A program made the translations under genes and the position numbers. From NCBI GenBank assembly GCA_900128395.1, contig LT649605.1, positions 1-18,379 on the forward strand: a stretch of 18,379 nucleotides of DNA, written 5' to 3'. The notes beneath the pieces are model-generated. The model saw nothing but the letters and a program-made list of their open reading frames with translations. It had not been told where the DNA came from and searched no databases. Below are positions 1-9,999 of the stretch, piece after piece (the stretch's first letter is position 1; every line of letters starts with the position of its first letter). Source of the stretch: Stramenopiles sp. TOSAG23-2. Taxonomy: Eukaryota; Sar.

Positions 1-462
1 AGTGTAGAGTTTTTAACACAAAAATATGATAAATTTGATCCAGAAATTGCACCAAAAATGTATATAATATTTGAAAAACGATTTCCACGTACAAATTTAT
101 TTTCACAAATACATCAAACAATATTACGTTTTCACCCATTGCGTAAAAGAGATAACACAATACCAATGATGCAATATACTGAAGATGATATTGCTGGCAT
201 GGTATACCCATGGTCAAGATGGGAGAATACAGAAGCAACAAAATATTTAGATGAAAATTGGATTAATTCACAAAAAGATCTATTGTTACAATATGCAGAT
301 ACAATTGTTACCAATATTCTTGAATCATATGGTGCAAAAGATGATAATGATGAAGATAGGGATGGAACTGATGGTGAAAATAATAACAACGACGGTACTA
401 CTAATAGTGGTGCCGATACATCCAGATCCATTGCAAATGTTACTACTACTACTGGAAGATAA
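1..462 (+). CDS. 3' end of an unrecognised protein-coding gene (5' part outside the window)
   Basis: The frame is open from base 1 to the TAA at 460-462, so about 153 C-terminal residues are visible. The Met at 58 is probably internal, because the frame reads through upstream of it without a stop. The first ~110 residues look globular and rich in aromatic and charged residues, with a YPWSRWEN stretch and a likely helix ending in YADTIVTNILESYG. The last ~40 residues are low complexity (Asp/Glu, Asn, then Thr/Ser), typical of the host proteins in this window. I recognise no family and assign no function. Codon use (TTA, GAT, AAT, CCA) matches the other host genes, so it is real coding sequence. 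Confidence 0.7.
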   Translation, partial: SVEFLTQKYDKFDPEIAPKMYIIFEKRFPRTNLFSQIHQTILRFHPLRKRDNTIPMMQYTEDDIAGMVYPWSRWENTEATKYLDENWINSQKDLLLQYADTIVTNILESYGAKDDNDEDRDGTDGENNNNDGTTNSGADTSRSIANVTTTTGR

Positions 463-993
463 ATGTTTTGAAATATTACTCATTTACTTAATAACATATA
501 TATATATATATATAAAGCATTTTATGTAAAGGTGATCTTGACATATTGATTGAAGGAAAGGTACATATATCTATATATAATAGTAAAAGTCGTGTGTGTG
601 TGAATGTGGTGTGAATGATTTTTTATTTTTATAAAATAACACGTATTACTATTGGATTTTTATAACCTTATTCAAATAATCTCAATAAATAATTTCAATT
701 TTAAATTATTATTGGTGTGTGGATCATCACATTTAGGGGATTTAGAAGATAGAAGATGAAAGAACAAAGAAAAAAACATATTCAATTATAGATAGATACA
801 ACATTTATTCATTCATTCATTGTATTACATCAAAATATACATCGTTATTGGAGTATATATATATACATTTTCATATATATATACATATTTTCATATATAT
901 ATACATATTTTTTTTTTTTTAAATTTATTTTTATTTTTTAAATTTATTATCAAAATTTTGAATAATTAAGTTAAAATTACATCAACTAAAAAC
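463..993. other. Intergenic spacer with AT microsatellites
   Basis: This spacer lies between two plus-strand genes. It holds a TA dinucleotide run near 497-514, an ATTC tetranucleotide run near 806-821, and a roughly 20-base unit of the form TTTCATATATATATACATAT repeated about three times between 853 and 912. A poly-T tract follows (about 908-920). The first ~100 bases presumably carry the 3' UTR of the upstream gene, and the A/T-rich end carries the promoter and leader of the dehydrogenase gene. I see no ORF or RNA gene. Confidence 0.6.
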
Positions 994-3471
994 ATGTTGC
1001 ATACGATAAAACGTAATATTATACAACATCATCAAAAACAACAATGTATGAGATACATCATACCATACATTCAACAAACATATATAACGACGACTTCTAA
1101 TACGAAACAACATCAACAAGAAGGACCAATACCATATATTAACACCAACATCAAAGAAAATGCTATCTCATCACAAAATGTTTTATTACAAAATCAACGT
1201 GAAAAGCAAATAAAACAAGTACAAAATAATTATTCAACGAAACAAAATAAAGTAGATGTATTAATTATTGGTGGTGGTGCCACTGGTTCTGGTGCTGCAT
1301 TAGATGCTACGACGCGAAATTTATCTACGGTATTGATTGAAAGAGCTGATTTTGGCAATGAAACATCTTCACGTTCTACTAAATTAATATGGGCCGGTAT
1401 ACGTTACATTGGTACAGCAACGGGTGAATTATTACGTATGAAAAATATTACACAACCAATAAAAGCATTTAAAGAATTTTGGTCAGAATTTAAAATGGTT
1501 ATTAATTGTCATAAAGAACGTAATTTTTTATTAAAAACACAAAAACATTTAACACATTGGATGCCAATTGCCGTACCAATAAAAAGTTGGTTTATATCAC
1601 CACCACCAATGAATCATCCATTATTTGGTTTATTACCATTATTATTACCATTTGTTATGAAATTTTATGATTCACTTGGTAAATTTCAATGTCCACCATC
1701 TCATGTGATTTTTAAAAATCGTGCAAAACGAAAGTTTCCACAATTAGATAATGATAATTTTAAATATGTACAATGTTTTTATGAAGGAATGCATAATGAT
1801 GCACGTACATGTTTATCCATTGCATTGACTGCTATACAACATGGTGCAATATGTTTAAATTATGTAAAGATGCTTGATGTTTTGTACGATGATGATTGGG
1901 AAGAGGAGATGACAAACCACAACAACAGTAACAATGATAATAATAATAATAATAATAACAAACACGCCATTGGTATTAAATGCATGGATACATTGACTAA
2001 TACAGAATTTAATATTTATGCAAAATCTATTATCTTTGCTGGTGGTCCATTTACTGATGAATTAAGATTAAAAGAAGATCCAAATGCAAAACCAGCAGTA
2101 AATGGTGCAGCAGGTACACATATTATCTTACCCGGATATTATATCAATGATATTGGTTTATTAGATATTAATACAAGTGATGGACGATTTTTATTTTTTT
2201 TACCATGGCTTGGTTCTACATTAGTCGGTACAACAGATCGCAAAGGTAAACCAGTATCTACACCACGACCACCAGAGGAAGAAATACAATGGATGTTACG
2301 TGAAGTGGAAAAATATTTAAGTAATGATTTAATCGTAAGGCGTTCTGATGTATTATCGGCATGGCAAGGATTTCGTCCATTAGCATCTGATCCACATGCA
2401 GCAGCAGATGCACCAATCAGTAGAGATCATGTAATATCAACAAATCCAGTAACAAATATTACATTTATTACAGGTGGAAAATGGACAACGTATCGGGAAA
2501 TGGCGGAAGATGTTATTGATGCTGTAGTAAAAAACAATCAAGATAAATTTACACAACCATTAAATAAATGCAATACATTAAATATACCATTAATAGGTGG
2601 TGGAGAACAATATACTAATAATACACCGATTAAATTAATTCAAAAATTTGGTGTTAGTGAAGAAACAGCGAAACATTTAGCAAATACATATGGAACCAAA
2701 GCATTTAATGTTTGTTATTTATCAAAACCAAGTGGTAAATCATGGCCACGATTTGGTAAAACATTAGTAGAAGGTTATCCATATATTGAGTCGGAAGTTG
2801 AATATCAATGTAAATATGAAAATGCTCGCACGATTGCAGATTTTTTATGTTTAAGAACACGATTAGCATATTTAAATGTAGATGCAGCAAAGCAAGCTAT
2901 TAATCGAGTTGGTGATTTAATGTCTATTTGTTTAGAATGGAATGATCAAGAATTATTAATACAAAAAGAAATGGCATATCATAAATTAAATGAATTTGCT
3001 GGACCAGTACCAATTAATGAAATTTATAATTTGGATAATCAAAACGACGATGATGATGATTTACATACAGCAATTGGTGCAACGACAAAACATGATTTAA
3101 AACGTATATTTAAAATTTTAGACATAGATAATAATGGTTATATTGATATCAAAGAAATGTATCAAGCAGCAAATATGTTAGGAATAGATGTAGAAACAAT
3201 TCCATATATTATTACGGATGCAACAACATCAACAACTAGTGATGATAATAATAATAAGAAGAAAAGGAACAAACAAGATGAAATGAAAAATGAATTGAAT
3301 GATATATTTAATATTATGGATATTAATAATACAGGTAGAATTAACGAAGAAGAATTTATTAATTGGTGGTTAAATACAAAGGATGATATTATATTGAAAA
3401 ATCAAATTAAAACAAAATTTAATGTAAATGTTGGTGATGTTGAGAAAGGTCCAGGTGTGATGTTTGGTTAA
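994..3471 (+). CDS. GPD2: Mitochondrial FAD-dependent glycerol-3-phosphate dehydrogenase with C-terminal EF-hands
   Basis: The enzyme oxidises glycerol-3-phosphate to dihydroxyacetone phosphate and passes electrons via FAD to ubiquinone at the inner mitochondrial membrane. Residues 1-87 are basic, Gln/Asn-rich and poor in acidic residues at the very start, fitting a mitochondrial presequence. The dinucleotide-binding motif DVLIIGGGATGSG starts at residue 88, followed by the family signature TSSRSTKLI and, later, TTDRKGKP and FITGGKWTTYREMAED. Two calcium-binding EF-loops fit the 12-residue pattern, at 710-721 (DIDNNGYIDIKE) and 776-787 (DINNTGRINEEE), as in animal GPD2. It is 825 residues, longer than the ~727 of the human enzyme, owing to the presequence, an Asn-rich insert near 306-327 and an Asn/Lys-rich linker between the EF-hands. 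One oddity: the usual HGGVRYL after TKLI reads WAGIRYI. The start is the first in-frame ATG after a stop. Confidence 0.95.
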   Translation: MLHTIKRNIIQHHQKQQCMRYIIPYIQQTYITTTSNTKQHQQEGPIPYINTNIKENAISSQNVLLQNQREKQIKQVQNNYSTKQNKVDVLIIGGGATGSGAALDATTRNLSTVLIERADFGNETSSRSTKLIWAGIRYIGTATGELLRMKNITQPIKAFKEFWSEFKMVINCHKERNFLLKTQKHLTHWMPIAVPIKSWFISPPPMNHPLFGLLPLLLPFVMKFYDSLGKFQCPPSHVIFKNRAKRKFPQLDNDNFKYVQCFYEGMHNDARTCLSIALTAIQHGAICLNYVKMLDVLYDDDWEEEMTNHNNSNNDNNNNNNNKHAIGIKCMDTLTNTEFNIYAKSIIFAGGPFTDELRLKEDPNAKPAVNGAAGTHIILPGYYINDIGLLDINTSDGRFLFFLPWLGSTLVGTTDRKGKPVSTPRPPEEEIQWMLREVEKYLSNDLIVRRSDVLSAWQGFRPLASDPHAAADAPISRDHVISTNPVTNITFITGGKWTTYREMAEDVIDAVVKNNQDKFTQPLNKCNTLNIPLIGGGEQYTNNTPIKLIQKFGVSEETAKHLANTYGTKAFNVCYLSKPSGKSWPRFGKTLVEGYPYIESEVEYQCKYENARTIADFLCLRTRLAYLNVDAAKQAINRVGDLMSICLEWNDQELLIQKEMAYHKLNEFAGPVPINEIYNLDNQNDDDDDLHTAIGATTKHDLKRIFKILDIDNNGYIDIKEMYQAANMLGIDVETIPYIITDATTSTTSDDNNNKKKRNKQDEMKNELNDIFNIMDINNTGRINEEEFINWWLNTKDDIILKNQIKTKFNVNVGDVEKGPGVMFG

Positions 3472-4348
3472 AAAAAAAATAAAAATAAAAAAAAATTATT
3501 ATATATATATATAAAATAATTTCTAAAAAGATGTGGTGCGCATGTGTTAAGAGTCTGGAGTCAAGAGTCTGGAGTCAAATGTCTGGAGTCTGGAGTCAAG
3601 AGTCAAATGTCTGAAGTCAAATGTCTGGAGAGTCTGGAGAGTCTGGAGAGTCGTATATAAAATAATTTCTAAAAAGATGTGGTGCGCACGTGTCAAGAGT
3701 CTGGAGTCAAGAGTCTGGATTCAAATGTCTGGAGTCTGGAGTCTGGAGTCAAGAGTCTGGAGTCAAATGTCAAATGTCTGGGTCAAATGTCTGGAGTCTG
3801 GAGAGTGGAGAGTCTGGAGAGTCTGGAGAGTCAAGAATGGATGTGTGTGGCAGATGGGCACAAAATCCTTCTTCAGATCGGTTAGATGCATTGTGCTATG
3901 TACCTGCTATTTTAATCGTGAGGCTATGTACCTGCTATACTATTCTATAATGCTATGGACCTACTAATTTATAATAAGGTAGAAATCCTCTGAAAAAAAA
4001 GCGAACGTTATTAATTTTGGTCCCTAAAATAACACTACACACTATGGGAAAACCAATATTGAAAAGATAGATAAATATATAGATTGCTGTGAGGTGAGGT
4101 ATATGTTGCGTATGAATATAAAGAAATATCAGTGAAGAAGATATATATATATATATACAGATTGCAACCTTGAGAACAAATCATACTAATTTATATAAAC
4201 GATTTATTTGTAATTTTATTTTTTTTTTTTGTTGTTATAATTTAATTTTATTTTTGGAATCAACATTTCTTGTATAATTATTATTTAATTTTACAAGCTT
4301 TTAAAATAATATAACGGGCAATATATATAATATTATCAAAAATAAAAC
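3472..4348. other. Intergenic spacer carrying a minisatellite and small dispersed repeats
   Basis: The spacer begins with poly-A and TA tracts just past the dehydrogenase stop. The heptamer minisatellite (annotated separately) occupies 3511-3832. At 3893-3965 a unit like GCTATGTACCTGCTAT occurs about three times with decay. An 18-base string at 4028-4045 recurs at 18341-18358. A TA run lies at 4141-4156 and a poly-T tract near 4219-4230, upstream of the next gene. Short open frames of 68-96 codons inside the minisatellite are by-products of the repeat. Confidence 0.6.
3511..3832. repeat. Heptamer-based minisatellite in two larger direct copies
   Basis: The tract is built from 7-base units that alternate mainly between GAGTCTG and GAGTCAA, with variants ATGTCTG and AAGTCAA and 9-base variants GAGAGTCTG near the end of each block. 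A larger unit of about 145 bases is duplicated. Both copies start with the same ~35-base non-repetitive lead containing TTTCTAAAAAGATGTGGTGC (3511-3545 and about 3656-3691), then run into the heptamers. The copies have diverged by substitutions and by heptamer number, so the duplication is not very recent. Confidence 0.9.
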
Positions 4349-7300
4349 ATGACGGATACATCCAATAATGATGATACCATATGGGAAGATGAATTATCCA
4401 GTATTATTGAACGTACTAGTAATACATTAAAACAAGGTAGAGTACCTTCTTCATCCAAACATGCATGGAATACAACATCTGCAACAACATTATCATCAAA
4501 TGCTACACCAACATCTACTACTACTACTTCTACTACTAGTACAACAAGTAAAAAAAATAATACAACATTGAATAATAATAATAGTAAAATATTACAAGAT
4601 ACAACTAAAATATCACGTAATAAAATCAATTCAACTACACGTAAATCAAAGCATAAATCATTCAATAGTAGTAGAAAAAATAGAAATGGTAACAATACCT
4701 CAACAACCATATCTTCATCATCATCTGCACAACACCATATGTTCGCATTAACAAACGATTTACGTCGTACAGTAACAGAAATGGAAGAAGAAATATTATC
4801 TATTAAACGTAATACGGATACGTCGAATGCACAAATATTAGGTATAAAAGATGAATGTTTATTATATCGTGATGGTGTTGAACATGTTCAAACACAAATG
4901 AATCATTTAGCACAACGTGGTATACGATATGAATTAGATATTGATAATGTTAAACGTACAATGACTTCAATGGATGAAACAATACGACAATTACAAGTTT
5001 CCATACAAGAACGTTCTACAAGGGGTGAAGTCAATGCAAGGTAGGTTTTAATATATACATACATATACATACACTAAAACAGACACACGACATAGAAAAC
5101 TAACAAATTTACACACACACACACACACACATATATATAAATATTTTACAGAGTGATGGCTTCAATTGATCCATTACGTAATCAAATGGAAACTGCATTA
5201 AAAGCACAATCTCAAGCAGTGGCAACTGCTACTGCAACTGCTATGTCTGCTGCACATAAAGCACAAGCTAGTGCTGAATTAGTCGAAAGTAAAACGCAAT
5301 ATTTCTTAAATGATAATAATCAAACAAATGATACATCAAATGGTAATATATCATCAACAATACAAAATGTTACAAATAATCAACCATCTAATGTACAATT
5401 AGAAATTATTGAAACAAGAATTGAACGTAGAATGGAACGTATATTGGAAGATAAAATTGAATTATCAATAGCAAGATTAAAATCAAAATTAGAAGATGAT
5501 TTTAAAAACAACAATGGACAACAACAGCAGCAAAATAATACTACTAATAATAACAATGCCAACAATGAAAATGGCAATGCAATAGAAACTGCTATTATAG
5601 AACGTATCAATGAAGTATATGAACGTGTTATTAGTTTAGGTGGTAAATTAGCAGAAGAAGCACAACGACGTGGTATTGTGAACAATCAATTACGTGCGGA
5701 GATACGTCAAATGCACAATAATGTTGAAAAAGCGATGGAACCCGATGATTCAATCGAAGAACGGATTACTCAAGCAGTAGCAAAAGCAATGGTCATGGAA
5801 CGGCAAGATAGTCGACGATTACGTGCAATGGAATCACAACAAATGAGTGCAGAATTAGAAAATGTTCGTTCTACATTGTTAAAGGAAATTGAAAAACGGG
5901 ATGTCATTATTAAAGATTTAACGGAACGTGTAATGAAAGCACATATGATGGCAGCAACTGCTGTAAGACCAGTTGGACCACCACCAACTACACCACATCC
6001 AAGTGAACTTGGAAAAGCAAAGAAAGGGAATCTTAATAATAATAAAAAAGGTAGTGTTCGTATTACTCATGCAACACCAATGAAAACAAAAACTATGATG
6101 GTCAATGTAAACAAAAGTAGTAATAATAACAATAACAACAAGACAGAAATCGATTCATTGGAAGGTACAAAACGTAATAACAACAACGATAATTTTAATA
6201 ATAAATTTAATAACAAGAATATTAATAATAAGAAATCATCAAGTAGCAAACCATTACCACCACCAGCAAGTACAAAACCATTATTACAATTGACAAAAGG
6301 TGGTAAAAATGCAAATAAACATTTAAATATTAGCAATAATGATAATAACAATAATAATAAAAAGAAAGACGATACGGCATCAACATCATCAACAACAACA
6401 AAACAAAGTATGAGAATGACGCAAGCAAAACGTGCTGAAGCAGAAGCAAAACGGGCACAAGAAAGACAAAAAATATTGAAACAAAATAAATTAAATAAAA
6501 CAACTACTAGTAGCACTACAACAACTTCATCGAAGAAATCAACTACTAGCTCATCAACAACATCATACAAAACAAAAAAGAAAGCATCAACAAAATCTGT
6601 GAATGAAGAAGTTGAACGAGTACGTACACGTTTAAAGGAAATGGAATTAAAAGCAAAAGCTATTAATAATCAAACACCAGGTAAAGATGTAAGTGGTAAA
6701 AATAAAGCTCTAGGTGGTGTTAATACTACTACTGCTACTGGAACAACGACAAAGAATGATAATAATAATAGTAATGATGAAGAATCACCAGCAAAACCAA
6801 CAAAACCTGCACCAAAAAAACAATGTCCATATTGTTTACGTAAATTCCCAGGTAATTTATTAAATGAACATAAAAAAACATGTACATGTCGTATTGTTAC
6901 TTGTAAATTTTGTGGTAAAGGTAGAATGGCTCGTCAAATTACAACACATGAAAAATTTTGTGATAAACGACCAAAAGATGGTGCTACTAGTGGTAAAGCG
7001 GATGGTAAAAATAAAAGTGATAAAACAAAAGCAATTAATGATGTTATGAAAAAAGTTATTAATGAAGCAGATGATGTAAAAACAGCAACAAAAACAAAAA
7101 GTACAACGAGTGGTAGCAAAGTAACTATAAATCCAAGACAAAATAGTTTAAATGTGAGTACATCTTCATCATCTTCCAGTAGCAGCAGCAGCAGCAGTAG
7201 TGATGATGAAGATATTGTACAAACATATAAAAATATCAAAGCAAAAGCACGTGAAAAAATACGTCAAAATAGTCCACCAGCAAAAACAGTTCCAAAAGCC

Positions 7301-8107
7301 TCATCCTTATCACCATCAAGTGGAAGTAGCTCTAGTGGTGGAGGTGGTGCGAAGAAATATAAATTTAAATGCAAACATTGTGATCAAATGGTAAATGAAC
7401 CACATAAATGTGATTGGGAACCACGTAAATGTCAATATTGTTCAATGCAAATTATTGCACGTGATATTGTAAAACATGAAAGCAGTTGTCAAAAAAATAC
7501 ATCGTCATCAAAAGCTGCGACTGCAACAGTAAAGAAAGGTGAGAAGAAGCAACCTGATGTGAAAGATAATAATAATAATGATAAATTGAAATCTACTACT
7601 GGTAGTAATAGTAGTAGCAATACAACTATATCTAAACCGACAAATATGGATGTAACATCTGCTTCTGCATTAACGTCTACAACAAGACGAAGTTTTGAAA
7701 AAACACCACCAAGATCATGGAGTAAGTATATATATTCATATTTGTCTTTTTACACTATGATTTTGTTTTACTAACAAACGTAAATACACACACATATAAA
7801 AGGTACAACGCAAGTCGTTCAATGGTTATCCAGTGTTGGTGTTAGTGCAACGGTACAAAAGAAATTTAAATACCATGATGTTGATGGTGCATTGTTACTA
7901 GAAGTGAATGATGAAGATTTAAAAGAAGATCTTGGTGTGCATCGACAACAAGAAAGACGTCGTTTAATTGCTGCTATACGTTCATTGAAAATTAAACATG
8001 GTTACGATGATGATGATGATGAGGATGAAAGTTCAGATGATGATAACGATGGGGAAAGTAGTTTTGATAATTCAATTGGTGAGGATGATGAAGATGGTGA
8101 TGAGTAA
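4349..8107 (+). CDS. Coiled-coil, twin zinc-finger and SAM-domain protein (three exons)
   Basis: I read the coding sequence as 4349-5040, 5152-7721 and 7803-8107, which keeps one frame and gives 1188 residues ending at TAA. Residues 1-120 are Ser/Thr/Asn-rich. A long charged helical region follows (~130-500, with heptad-like stretches such as LRRTVTEMEEEILSIK), likely coiled coil. Zinc-finger segments begin near residue 789 (CPYCLRKF, then CKFCGKG with His/Cys ligands, TRAF-type-like) and near 971 (CKHCDQM, CQYCSMQI, HESSC). A SAM domain spans ~1095-1150 (WLSSVGV to LIAAIRSLK), crossing the last splice junction region, before an Asp-rich tail. The architecture suggests a scaffold or cytoskeletal/centrosomal adaptor; that role is inference. 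I give no gene name. Its end lies 157 bases from the end of the convergent methyltransferase gene, in a spacer with a CT-repeat. Confidence 0.88.
5041..5151 (+). other. Spliceosomal intron 1 of the SAM-domain gene
   Basis: The donor GTAGGT is at 5041 and the acceptor TTTTACAG ends at 5151, giving a 111-base phase-2 intron. An AACTAAC branch-site-like sequence lies near 5098, followed by an AC-dinucleotide run. Splicing restores an Arg codon and joins two long open frames exactly. Without it the upstream frame stops at the TAG inside the donor. Confidence 0.88.
7722..7802 (+). other. Spliceosomal intron 2 of the SAM-domain gene
   Basis: The donor GTAAGT is at 7722 and the acceptor AG is at 7801-7802, an 81-base phase-1 intron. 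The TTACTAAC at about 7768-7775 is a near-perfect branch-site consensus. Splicing creates a Ser codon and brings the SAM domain (WLSSVGV onward) into frame. The unspliced frame instead runs into a hydrophobic stretch and stops at 7772-7774. Confidence 0.92.
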
Positions 8108-8264
8108 AAGAGAATAAAAAACGATGTGTGCGTTGTGTGTTGAAACTTAGCACGGGAAGTTAAAATTATTAAAATTTTATTATAAGTTACGTAGATATTT
8201 TAACCATCATTAATTTAACACACACTCTCTGTCTCTCTCTCCATCTTGCGGTAATTTATTTATT

Positions 8265-9167
8265 TTACAAACATGGTAACAATTTCAATTTCAATTGCTT
8301 CAAAATTTCTTTACGTTTCTGTTTTGCTTCATTGATAGTTTTATATGGTTCCACTGGTAATAATTTTGTTTTTAAATCGGTTAAATATTTTTTACGTCTT
8401 GCTTCAATTTCACCAGGCCATTCAAATACATCAATTGCATCTGGATCTAATGGTGGTTCCTCGACTTCTTCAATTATTTTTGTAGATGCAACTTTAAAAT
8501 CCGTTTGTAATTTTTTAGTCAATATATATACAAAAATGTAACGCTCATCATCATCGCGTACATTAAATCCATCCATATTTGGTTTTGGTATTTCATTTAC
8601 AATAATTTTCCAATCCAATCCAGGTTGTTTTAATTTTGATAATCGACGTTTTGGTGGTCCTAATGATATGATCATAAAGGTACCACCAAATTTTAAACTA
8701 TGATATATATTTTCTAAATATAATTTAATTGTTAATGTACTTTCATTTCTTGTACATAATAATGCATCAAATGTTGATTTTTCAAATATAAAATCATATT
8801 TTTCATGAAATTGATTATTTTTCGATAATTTCAATGCATCTTGTAGTTGAAAGGTTAGTCCTTTTCTTCCACGTTTACCATTTTTACGATTAATTTGTCG
8901 TTTTTTCATATGTTGTATAACTGTTTTCGATATATCAATAGCATGCATTGTTTTCCAACCAGCATCATACATTTGTTCTGGCATAGTTGATTTACCACAA
9001 CCAACAATTAATACTTGCAATCGACTGCGTTTGCTTAACGATGATTTACCTGCATGTTCTACTAATATACTACGTAATTTTGGAAAAGTTAATAACCAAT
9101 CGTATGTTTCATCATCATCATTTATATAATGTGTTTCCCAATATTTGGATGTTCCATATAATGGCAT
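8265..9167 (-). CDS. EEF1AKMT4/METTL13-type lysine methyltransferase (SAM-dependent)
   Basis: This is a 300-residue Rossmann-fold methyltransferase of the family that methylates translation factor eEF1A. It opens with YGTSKYWETHY, the usual N-terminal signature (YG...YWD/E..Y), followed by DWLLTFPKLRSIL. Motif I is LIVGCGKS, the acidic residue of motif II is in AIDIS, and the family motif EKSTFDALL corresponds to the EKGTLDAL of human EEF1AKMT4. LGPPKRR replaces the usual substrate-side motif region. Length fits the single-domain members. It is on the minus strand, tail to tail with the SAM-domain gene. A poly-A tract sits immediately upstream of the start codon. I am confident of the family; the exact substrate is inferred. 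Confidence 0.9.
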   Translation of the reverse strand: MPLYGTSKYWETHYINDDDETYDWLLTFPKLRSILVEHAGKSSLSKRSRLQVLIVGCGKSTMPEQMYDAGWKTMHAIDISKTVIQHMKKRQINRKNGKRGRKGLTFQLQDALKLSKNNQFHEKYDFIFEKSTFDALLCTRNESTLTIKLYLENIYHSLKFGGTFMIISLGPPKRRLSKLKQPGLDWKIIVNEIPKPNMDGFNVRDDDERYIFVYILTKKLQTDFKVASTKIIEEVEEPPLDPDAIDVFEWPGEIEARRKKYLTDLKTKLLPVEPYKTINEAKQKRKEILKQLKLKLLPCL

Positions 9168-9999
9168 TTTTTTTTTGGGATGTATCTAAGTAAATAAATA
9201 TGGATTCGCAACAACAAAAAAAAATGATGATTCTATCTTATATATAAACAAACTGTAGTACAAAGACACAAAATCCTACAAAAAAAAACAAAAACAGGAA
9301 ATATATTCTATAAACTCTACAATATTATCAAATTAATATATATTTGATTGTTTTCACTCCACACGTCTCCACACACGTCTCCACACGTATGGATATATAT
9401 ATCCCCTTCCATCATGTTTTTCATCATTTTTAACGTCTATATTATTTTGTACTGCTGTACATGCTAGTCTACAGTTGAAGAGTAGGGTTCAAGGGGAACG
9501 AAATCAAGGGGAACGAAATTGGATCAAAATATGCCGATTATTGATATTATTAAGATACAAATATCCGATTTTATTTTGTAAAATGGTATATCTATTTAGT
9601 TATTTATTTTTAAAAATGAAATAACAAAATCCTTTTTTGAAATTCATTTTTTGATAAGATTTCGTTCCCATTGATTTCGTTCCCATTGATTTCGGTCCCA
9701 TTGGTTCCGATTTAGAATCTACCTAAGGATAGCCCATCTCCCCATCTCTCGTATTATTCACCTGCTATATTAGCTCATTATTTATGATGGGCTGTAGCAG
9801 GGAAGAAACGTAGGGAATTGAGTCCTGCTATATGCTATATATGCATAGACATACCATTGTATATATTTGATAGAATATATTTCAGTATTTAGCATATATA
9901 AAAAGTACGAAGTGGGGACTAGCGTTCCGCTATAACCGGTTTTATAGAAATTGAGCTGGTTTTACAGCGTTTTATAGATTTAGTGCTATTCCCATGTAT
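9168..9999. other. Spacer between methyltransferase gene and the foreign block
   Basis: Besides the inverted-repeat element described separately, this spacer holds tandem CCACACGTCT-like units at about 9358-9388 (three CACGTC/CACGTA cores) and copies of CCTGCTAT at 9761 and 9824. An imperfect palindrome of the form CTATAACCGGTTTTATAG lies at 9931-9948, with two related GGTTTTA..G segments just after it. The last ~100 bases are less AT-rich than the host spacers and may be the edge of the foreign block. No ORF or RNA gene is apparent. Confidence 0.5.
9491..9707. repeat. MITE-like inverted repeat with 15-base subunits
   Basis: The left arm (9493-9519) reads as two units of GGGAACGAAATCAA(G/T). 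The right arm (9659-9707) is the reverse complement and carries three units, the outer ones with C or C/C changes (GGTCCC, GGTTCC). The arms match over about 26 bases with one mismatch and enclose ~140 AT-rich bases. That interior has its own AAAAATGAA/TTCATTTTT inverted pair at about 9611-9651. The size and terminal inverted repeats fit a small non-autonomous element, but I cannot see a clear target-site duplication. A replication or protein-binding palindrome is the alternative. Confidence 0.6.

Noticed and set aside
3677-3967. Three overlapping open frames of 68-96 codons with WSLESRVWSQ-type repeats
   Set aside because: A 7-base repeat without stops stays open in all three frames and gives the same peptide pattern in each. 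They are products of the minisatellite, not genes.
4336-4710. 124-codon minus-strand hydrophobic open frame
   Set aside because: It is a shadow of the low-complexity N-terminus of the SAM-domain gene and has no start context or domain.
6067-6570. 167-codon minus-strand open frame rich in Leu and Val
   Set aside because: It is antisense to the Asn/Lys/Thr-rich part of the SAM-domain gene; AAT, ACA and AAA codon runs read as hydrophobic residues on the opposite strand.
7722-7774. A hydrophobic C-terminus (YIYSYLSFYTMILFY) for the zinc-finger protein
   Set aside because: The sequence lies in an intron with GTAAGT donor, TTACTAAC branch site and AG acceptor, and splicing leads into a clear SAM domain.
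9558-9571. CAAATATCCGATTT also found at 15719-15732
   Set aside because: It is only 14 bases, with AT-rich flanks that do not align further, so chance is plausible.
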